From assembly GCF_000341285.1 (NCBI RefSeq), contig NW_005178474.1:124001-188000 (forward strand): 64,000 nucleotides of DNA, in the 5' to 3' direction. The DNA is from Galdieria sulphuraria (taxonomy: Eukaryota > Rhodophyta > Bangiophyceae > Galdieriales > Galdieriaceae). Positions 55,701-64,000 of the stretch are shown in pieces. Made by a program: the position numbers and the translations under genes. A model generated the notes under the pieces. That model made no database searches, had not been told where the DNA came from, and saw only the letters and a program-made list of their open reading frames with translations. Every line of letters starts with the position of its first letter. The first letter of the stretch is position 1.

Positions 55701-57712
55701 CAATATATAAAATGTAAGACATCCACATCCACGTACCATCGTATTTGGTTAATAACACATGAATGGGAGATATCAACAGAACTATAAGAAGCAAAACCTC
55801 ACCTAGCCACTTCTTCAAACAAAACTGAAATTCTGAAGTATAAATCAAGGCAACCCAGGCCCTCCATGTCAAAGGAAAGTTGCGAATCACTTTCCAATAT
55901 TGTTCGAACATCATAAAACATATAGGTATCCAGCCAAAACAATTACGTGCAAAATTACCCCAAGAACTTCTTGTTTCTTCGTTTGCCAAATATATAATTT
56001 CATCTTGAACAGCTCCAATAGTGTCCTGTAACACTTTGGATGAAGTAACTACAAACAGCAGCGGGCCCCATTCCATAGTTAGCATGCCGACAAGGAGAGG
56101 TGCCTCTGCTTCATCAGCAACAGGAGATTGATACTTTTCAAAACATTCCTTATACGCTTCTTGCACACTGCATCGAAATTTCTGTAATATAGTTGACCAA
56201 CTGAACAATCTGGACTGCAAGGTTTCAATGACTTTGCGCTGTTTTGCTTCGGTAGTTTCCGAATCATCAATGGTAACATTGTCTTTCTTTGTGAAGCAGC
56301 TCATCAACCAGAACCATTTCGTTGTTACATAAGCTTTCCAGTCCCCGGGCCTGCCACACTTTAACTCATCAATAACTCCACTCATCTTCATACACATAGT
56401 TGCCAATGTAGCAAAGTGTTCTCTGAGGCCTGGTAACATAGCATGCCATTGTTCCAAAGTCTCCGCACGATATCTTCTTCGTTCGCCATCAACTATAGAC
56501 TGCAAACCACGAATGGTTCTTAACATTTCATCGATGGCATCCATAAGCGATCTCCAACGCTTTATTGATTCATTATGAAAAGGCCTCCAAAGATTGGGCT
56601 CGTAACCAATAGCATTAAGCATCTTTTTCGCTCTAGCCAACGCTGATGAAGCTTCATCGATCACTCTTCCGTCAACCATTTTCTCTAGAAGATATGTGTC
56701 CCAAGGAATTTTATCCAACCATCCAGCAACATAAGGATCGATTACTTTTTGTTAAGGCCTGTTGCATCGATGCTCCGTTATCCTCATTTCCCTTTGACAA
56801 TGTGACACTGCTGTTCTCCGGAATGCTTGTCAACTTGTTGACTGAATCCGAAGTTGGAGTGGTTAACTTCGCTGAAGTAAATTGAATAAACGGCTCGGTG
56901 TACTGTACTCTTGGCTCCAATGCAAATGACGCAGTCTCTGTTAAAGCAGTTCCGGCCAATTGTAAACACTTTTTAATATTTCTCCTCATCTCGCTCTTTG
57001 CCAAACAAGGAAAGACGACTATTCCAGTGAACAAGGATATAGCGTGGCTGAGAGCTGCTCCAATGAGGGTATCATAAAAATACTGCAGAATAAACTTATA
57101 TCCTCGTGCACGACTATCTAATAAGTTAAACATAAAAAACATTTCTCCCATACTAGAAATAAAAGCTATTCTTGTATCAGCGTGCAGGAGCGTAAACAAA
57201 AAAGTCACGACAATGGCAACCCCAAGCGTAATGCCATAGCTTGTTTCTCCAGCATACGCTCCAAGCGCTCCCAGGCCTGCTGCCATAACCAAGGAAGTTG
57301 TTGATTGAATAGCACCTTGGGAAATGAACCCAAAATGAAGTTCATCTAACCCAAAAGTTACAATAAGTAAAAACATTTCAATCGCCAGAGGGCCATAAGT
57401 GTCGTTGTACATTGGTGCAACAAATACAAACAGCGATAAAATAAAGTAACCTAAAGTTCCTCTCAAAGCAATTCGAAAGGAGGAAGAAAAGTAAAAATCG
57501 ACAAGCCTCAACCATATGGCTCTTGGATTGGTCAATTTTGTACGAGTACGCACACTGGTGAAACTGGTTGCTTCGTCTTCAGAAGTTGATGGTTGAGACC
57601 CTCTATGTGACCAAGGTGCGCTGTGAGCTCCAGAAGAACTCTCTCCAGAAGTTCTATTAAACGAAGGTTCAGTGTTACTAGGCTGTGCGCTGTGATTGGA
57701 CGTTATTGTCAT
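52735..57712 (-). CDS. FUSC/BRE4-like multi-pass membrane protein, paralogue 2 (frame shift or unseen intron at about 56.75 kb)
   Basis: About 1,650 aa in two frames. The first (57712 to about 56755) has TM block 1: YGPLAIEMFLLIVTFGLDELHFGFISQGAIQST, FISSMGEMFFMFNLLDS, YFYDTLIGAALSHAISL. The second (about 56750 to 52735) has block 2: FCLKKWLGEVLLLIVLLISPIHVL, MWMSYILYIAPSVEGTLFGG, YAVSRFVMISLGAIIAVFLN, then a long soluble Ser/Glu-rich region and a C-terminal segment. Block order matches paralogue 1 at 2359-5577. Between 56755 and 56716 the frame steps by one base at an A5 run (56746-56750) with no canonical intron; CCTTAAC before AAAAAG could instead be a branch point and acceptor. A one-base assembly error is the simplest explanation. 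Confidence 0.72.
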
Positions 57713-57959
57713 TACCAAGAGGACTCACAAAATACGCGCAGGGCAGCACACGGAAGATCCAATATTATCCATCGTAGACGAAATGTAAAGGGACCCCGCA
57801 TTCTAGAAAACCACGAGACATGGAACCTTCAAGTTTCCTCAATTCGAGCCAAATGGATTCGTGAAGGCAAGGACAACTGTCCTTATCATCTACATCTACT
57901 ATGACAATCCGTCATGAAGAAGTGTCCCTGATACACCCTCGTGGAAACTATGGAATATT
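57713..57959. other. Intergenic, about 250 bp
   Basis: Promoter side of the FUSC-like gene and 3' side... of none on the plus strand; it also lies beyond the stop of the pinin-like gene, which is on the same strand. A plus-strand frame ending at 57904 (SSIRAKWIREGKD) has no ATG start or splice signals and is not called. Confidence 0.5.
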
Positions 57960-59084
57960 TTATTGATTCTTTATAGTCGAATCAAGTAACTCTATGAGAT
58001 CCTTTTTCAATTTCACACGCTTATCATCTACACCTCTTTTCTGCAATTCTGCACGCAACTCTTTTACGGTCAACTTGGAAAAGTCTTCCCTCTCCTCCGA
58101 TTGACTCTTATCGATTCCCTCTTCTTTCATATCATCCTTTCCCTCTACTTCTTTCGCAGTTCCAGATGTATTACTCTCTTCAACAGGTATATCACTATCA
58201 TAGAATTCAGTAATATTTTCAATATTATTCGTCTTATCTACAGAGAAGGTCGTATTTTCTGGATGTTGTTCCTCTGTAGTCCGTTGCTCCTCATCAACTA
58301 AACGTGATACATTCTGAATCTCATTTCCATTAGCTTCACTCGTATTATTCTGCGCTCGCTTCAAAGCAAGCTGTTCTTCGACCAATGCGACCTCCCTTTG
58401 TAACCTACTCAAACTCTCTTCGTATTCTTCCCTAGCCAATCTTGCACTTTCTTCCCACAGAGGCTTCAGGAAATCATGATCAACTTGTCTAGGACACCAG
58501 CGAATTGTTGGTTCAATTTTTGTCCAAAGAAAACGCTCCTTTACTTGTGCAAGGTGTTCCGCTCTTCTCATATCCGAACGGAGCCTCGCTAACTGCTTTC
58601 TCAAGTTGAATTCTTCTTTCAGCTGCTTGCGTCTTTCACGGAGCTTCTCTTGTTGTTCCAAGATTTCACGGTGAACTTCATTTAGTCTCTCCGCAGCTCT
58701 TTTCTCTAATTCTTGCCTCTGTTTCATCTTCTCCGAAGTTTCCGTTTCTGCCAATTCCTTCTTCGCAGCCTTCAAAGTACCCATCAATAACCCAAACATC
58801 TTTTTATCTCGTGGTTCAGCAGTCCTTAAACGCTTTAATCTTTCGGTTCGCGCTTCACGAAAATTCGCATCCTGATCATGATTCTCTTCCTTCGGAACGA
58901 CTTCCACTTCTTGAAGCTTTGCTTCCAGTTCCCGACGCTGGCGGTCAAGTTCTTCTAGTTCAGCAAGTAGTTGAGCCTGCTCATCTCTATCTTCTAGTGA
59001 ACTTTTTTCACTTGAGCTATGTAGAAACTTGTACTCGTCCCTCTCCAAACTTTCTTTCGCACTCAGTCCTTGGGTAGCATTCAT
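57960..59084 (-). CDS. Pinin-like splicing/EJC-associated protein with C-terminal SAP motif
   Basis: Single exon, 374 aa from the first ATG (59084). Most of it is coiled coil rich in Glu, Arg and Lys. The pinin/SDK/memA segment is DKKMFGLLMGTLKAAKKELAE near residue 105, followed by EKMKQRQELEKRAAERL and the conserved WTKIEPTIRWCPRQ (pinin: KTxxQPxLFYxP). The C-terminus, DFSKLTVKELRAELQKRGVDDKRVKLKKDLIELL, is a SAP helix-extension-helix, which binds nucleic acid and is the fold shared with ACIN1-type partners of pinin. A nuclear role in alternative splicing or the ASAP/PSAP complex is inferred. Fusion of pinin core and SAP in one chain is worth noting. Confidence 0.78.
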   Translation of the reverse strand: MNATQGLSAKESLERDEYKFLHSSSEKSSLEDRDEQAQLLAELEELDRQRRELEAKLQEVEVVPKEENHDQDANFREARTERLKRLRTAEPRDKKMFGLLMGTLKAAKKELAETETSEKMKQRQELEKRAAERLNEVHREILEQQEKLRERRKQLKEEFNLRKQLARLRSDMRRAEHLAQVKERFLWTKIEPTIRWCPRQVDHDFLKPLWEESARLAREEYEESLSRLQREVALVEEQLALKRAQNNTSEANGNEIQNVSRLVDEEQRTTEEQHPENTTFSVDKTNNIENITEFYDSDIPVEESNTSGTAKEVEGKDDMKEEGIDKSQSEEREDFSKLTVKELRAELQKRGVDDKRVKLKKDLIELLDSTIKNQ

Positions 59085-59325
59085 GTCAAAAAATGACCAA
59101 TGCCGTGTTGACAATATTCTGTTTTTCTCACTCTGAACTATTAGCTCTTGAAACGGAATTTGACATGAAGTGGAATTTTCGCCTTTTATCTATTCTTACA
59201 GTGAAAACCAAACTAGTTGCACAGGGTAAGACAGTTTGATACTGACTTTCCCAGTTGATCATAGAGGAAAACAGTTTCAAAAAGCCCACGCTTAGACAAT
59301 CAAGTATCCTTAGTAAACACCGAGT

Positions 59326-59327
59326 AA

Positions 59328-59361
<34 letters not shown>

Positions 59362-59363
59362 CA
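59326..59363. repeat. (TA)n simple repeat, about 38 bp
   Basis: An alternating AT tract with GTATAC/ACATAT ends, nearly self-complementary, in the 580-bp space between the pinin-like gene and the protease gene. A microsatellite; no further role is evident. Confidence 0.85.
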
Positions 59364-59535
59364 CTAAAAAGGTGAAACAGGGGTCATATTTTTTAACAGG
59401 GGCTCCATGGAAATCTATAGGAATATCAGAATCATGAGCTTTTGATTCAGGAAACTAGTTTATTTTTGAAACACAACAGACGCAAAGTAAACAGTGGTAG
59501 GCAGTTGACCAAATTGTAGGCCATGGCTTGGGACC

Positions 59536-59566
59536 TTCCATTGGGTTGGAACGAGGACCAATGGAA
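59536..59566. promoter_or_regulatory. Inverted pair of CCAAT boxes upstream of the aspartic protease
   Basis: TTCCATTGG (59536-59544) and CCAATGGAA (59558-59566) are perfect 9-bp inverted arms with a 13-bp spacer, each containing a CCAAT pentamer, about 100-125 bp upstream of the protease ATG. The arrangement fits an NF-Y-type CCAAT element. Confidence 0.45.
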
Positions 59567-59661
59567 TAGCATGTCGAACTTGTGTACAGTCCAAGTGTCA
59601 CTGCGCATTCTCATAGCCTTTAAAAAAGTCCCAATTCGTCTTTCCTATTGACACTTGTAAT

Positions 59662-61263
59662 ATGCTAAATATAATGAATTTATCATCAAAGACAGTCAAC
59701 TGTTCCTTGTTGGTTCTTCTTATTCTTTGCTTTGAAATTTTCTTCAAACCTTCATGGGCTCTACCAAAGCCAATACTTTCTTCTCTACTGGATAAAAAAG
59801 CACCGCCATTGCAAACTGTTCAGTTTCCAAGAGGAATACCTTCCAGTATGCGAGTGATAGATGTCTACGATAACAACAGAATCAGTTACCATGAGACAAA
59901 TTTGGGCGGTGGAGTTATAGAGCTAGGAGCGTACTATAGCAATCTTACACTAGGCGGACAAGAGTTTAGTGTGCTTATAGATTCAGGATCATCCACTCTA
60001 GTCGTTCCGATGAAAGGATGCGTTACTTGTGGAGACTACGGAAACTTTTACTCTTTAGAAAAATCCAACTACGCAGATGCTCATTATGTTCCTTGTGATT
60101 CAGAAGCTTGTCAATGTGTGACATCAGAATGTTATCTCTGTCCAGTTTCCAGATATTGTTCAGAAAATATTAGTTCTGCCTGTGGCTTCTATATACAATA
60201 TGGAAGTGGAGCCATATACGGTGTTGAGATAGAAGATCTTCTGCAGTGGGATAAATATGAGGTCCCAGTTATATTTGGAGGAATGCTGCATGAGACTCCA
60301 GAATTTTTACAGGCACCGTCAAATGGAATTCTTGGCATGGCTTATCCTATGTTATCCTGTAATCCTAATTACATGCCTCCCATTTACTCTGTTCTTCAAC
60401 AACGAAATATGATCCAAAATGATATGTTTGCTCTATGCTTAGGCCACCAAAAAGGTCAAATTATGGTTGGTGGAGTAAATACAGACCTCGCAGATGGACC
60501 CATAGAATGGGCACCTTTTGACATATCCAACCCAGCAACCTATTATAGAGTAAACCTCGGAGGATCCATTAAAATCAACGAAGAAAAGCTGCCGCTACCA
60601 GAATTTGATGTCGGAATAGTAGACTCTGGAACCACTCTCTTTATTGTCACACCTAAAGCTTTCGACGTAATCAAGTATTATTTTGAATCTCACTTTTGTC
60701 ATGTCAAAGGACTTTGTTCCTTCTATTCATGGTTCCAACCAAATAACGTGGAGATAAACTATCCCTCAACCATTGTATCTTCTTGTGTGACTTTGACAGA
60801 TGAGGACGTTCAACAATTGCCTAGTATTACTGTTACCATAGGAGGAAAGATTGACCTGACAATGACTCCAGATGATTACATGTATCGTGCTTATGACTCT
60901 CTAGGCAACGTGTATCGATGCTTGGGAATTTCCACTTCCGAGCAAGGTGGAGGAATTCAAGCTATAGTTGGAGATGTCTTACTTCAAAAGTGAGTGAATC
61001 CTTCACCTTAATGATGGATTCCTTACCTTCTTTTTAGGCATTTGGTAGTGTTTGACCGTGAAAACAGACAAATCGGCATTGCACCCGCTCATGATTGTGT
61101 GGACACTTGTAGTCAATATCAGTCTTGCTCGTCATGCATCCGTAATGGCTGTGCCTACAACTTTGATACTGGTAGCTGTGCCTCTTCCCGTGTTTTGGAG
61201 AAAGAATCTTCTGCCGTATGGTGTGCCGGTTCGGCATGCCAGATTTCCTGTGAAGTTCTTTAA
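59662..61263 (+). CDS. Secreted or vacuolar aspartic protease (pepsin family A1) with Cys-rich tail
   Basis: Exons 59662-60989 and 61038-61263 (48-nt intron, phase 2) give 517 aa. A signal peptide is clear: positively charged start, LLVLLILCFEIFF core, cleavage near SWA-LPKP. A propeptide-like segment ends before GGGVIELGAYYSNLTLGGQ. The two catalytic motifs are LIDSGSSTLVVP (Asp near residue 107) and IVDSGTTLFIV (Asp near residue 321). FYIQYGSGAIYGVEIEDLLQW is the flap-region strand. After the closing VVFDRENRQIGIAPA the protein continues with a compact Cys-rich module (CVDTCSQYQSCSSCIRNGCAYNFDTGSC), which resembles a PSI domain, and a further Cys pair. It presumably works in an acidic vacuole or outside the cell. 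Confidence 0.92.
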
Positions 61264-61294
61264 AATTTGTGTTAGTTTTGTAGCTTTGTCATAA

Positions 61295-63367
<2,073 letters not shown>

Positions 63368-63566
63368 TTGCCATCAAATGATGGAATAATTCAGTCAATA
63401 TTATTTATCCATTCTGAAGATTAATCATTCTCTTATCTGCATAGAAAGTAAAAGGATATTGGATGGTCCCGAGAGTTCTGCGCGAATAACAATAAACCGT
63501 GTTTTCATTGATCTTCTTTCGAGATGGTACGCTTCCTCTTCACATTTTTCAATTTTTGGTGTGATT

Positions 63567-64000
63567 ATGGCGCCAAGTCTTCCCGAAGAGCTTCCATGGG
63601 TGGAAAAATATCGTCCAAATAAGATAAAAGACCTTGTCTATCAACAAGAGGTAGGAAATCCATCTTTACTTGGCGTATAAGCTACAACTATCATACAGGC
63701 TGCCCAACTGTTGCATAATTGTTTGACCTCCGGAAACTTACCTCACTGTCTCTTTTATGGGCCTCCAGGAACTGGTAAGACCTCTGCAGCTCTTGCCTTT
63801 TGTAAAGAGCTGTTTCCTCCTGAAATATACAAAGATCGAGTATTGGAGTTGAATGCTTCAGACGAACGTGGGATCAAGGTTGTCCGTGAAAAGATCAAGC
63901 GCTTTGCACAAGGTAGTGTGTCGAGCGCGCAATTTGAAGGTTTCCCTTGTCCTCCTTTCAAAATAATTATTTTGGACGAAGCAGATGCTATAACGCCAGA
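63567..64000 (+). CDS. Replication factor C small subunit (RFC2/RFC4 type), 5' part
   Basis: Exon 1 is 63567-63650 and exon 2 runs from 63699 past the window end (48-nt intron, phase 0). The first ATG before [17 protein letters not shown] is chosen; a non-ATG open extension precedes it. Motifs in order: [15 protein letters not shown] (RFC box II), [20 protein letters not shown] (Walker A), [19 protein letters not shown] and [12 protein letters not shown] (Walker B). These define clamp-loader small subunits, and the Ser-Asp-Glu-Arg-Gly segment fits RFC2/RFC4. It loads PCNA at replication forks. It lies 200 bp downstream of DHFR-TS on the same strand. Confidence 0.92.

Noticed and set aside
57623-57904. 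Plus-strand frame ending SSIRAKWIREGKDNCPYHLHLL
   Set aside because: No ATG near its start, overlap with the FUSC-like N-terminus and no splice signals; treated as chance.

Overview
This window is nuclear DNA of a compact, intron-bearing eukaryote. It most resembles a cyanidiophycean red alga of the Galdieria type; that assignment is inferred from gene content and style, not from a database match. Spliceosomal introns are short (mostly 42-70 nt, GT-AG, with GTAAGT-like and GTNNGT donors). Intergenic gaps are often under 100 bp. Gene content mixes ordinary eukaryotic machinery (TFIID, poly(A) polymerase, nucleoporin, spindle checkpoint, oligosaccharyltransferase, complex I) with plastid or bacterial-type metabolism (LpxC, an LpxB-related glycosyltransferase, HisF, BioF, plant-type phosphofructokinase, glycerol dehydrogenase). 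A 20-base N gap lies at 11012-11031 and one N at about 9004.

Layout: 0-11 kb: tail of a NAK-family kinase; CysRS; a FUSC-like membrane protein; a tandem pair of Mrs2/CorA Mg2+ transporters; a KCP2-like OST subunit; an SDR; ATP-PFK running into the gap. 11-16 kb: spermidine synthase 3' part, an unknown protein, then glycerol kinase next to glycerol dehydrogenase. 16-24.4 kb: OTU1 deubiquitinase, TAF4-like protein, alpha/beta hydrolase, BioF, small unknown genes. 24.4-34.3 kb: F-box/LRR protein, LpxB-related protein, poly(A) polymerase, Mad3/BubR1-like protein. 34.3-40 kb: an apparent intronic C/D snoRNA, alanine aminotransferase, a 75-aa NDUFB2-like gene, lipoate-protein ligase, Nup35/53. 40-49.7 kb: LpxC/HisF divergent pair, MGRN1-type RING ligase, FHA protein, MFS transporter, a small unknown. 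49.7-59 kb: zinc-finger/extended-PHD protein with paired E2F-like sites upstream, a second FUSC-like gene, a pinin-like SAP protein. 59-64 kb: secreted aspartic protease, DHFR-thymidylate synthase, start of an RFC subunit.

Themes: glycerol entry by two routes from adjacent genes; cofactor metabolism (biotin, lipoate, folate/dTMP); lipid-A-like steps; Mg2+ transport by a diverged tandem pair; replication genes side by side at the right end. I saw no CRISPR array, no convincing mobile element or retroelement and no convincing tRNA. The most interesting less-obvious items are the snoRNA with an 18S rRNA guide, a GFN-for-GMN change in one Mrs2 copy, a 28-nt intron in the KCP2 gene, and the paired E2F-like sites.
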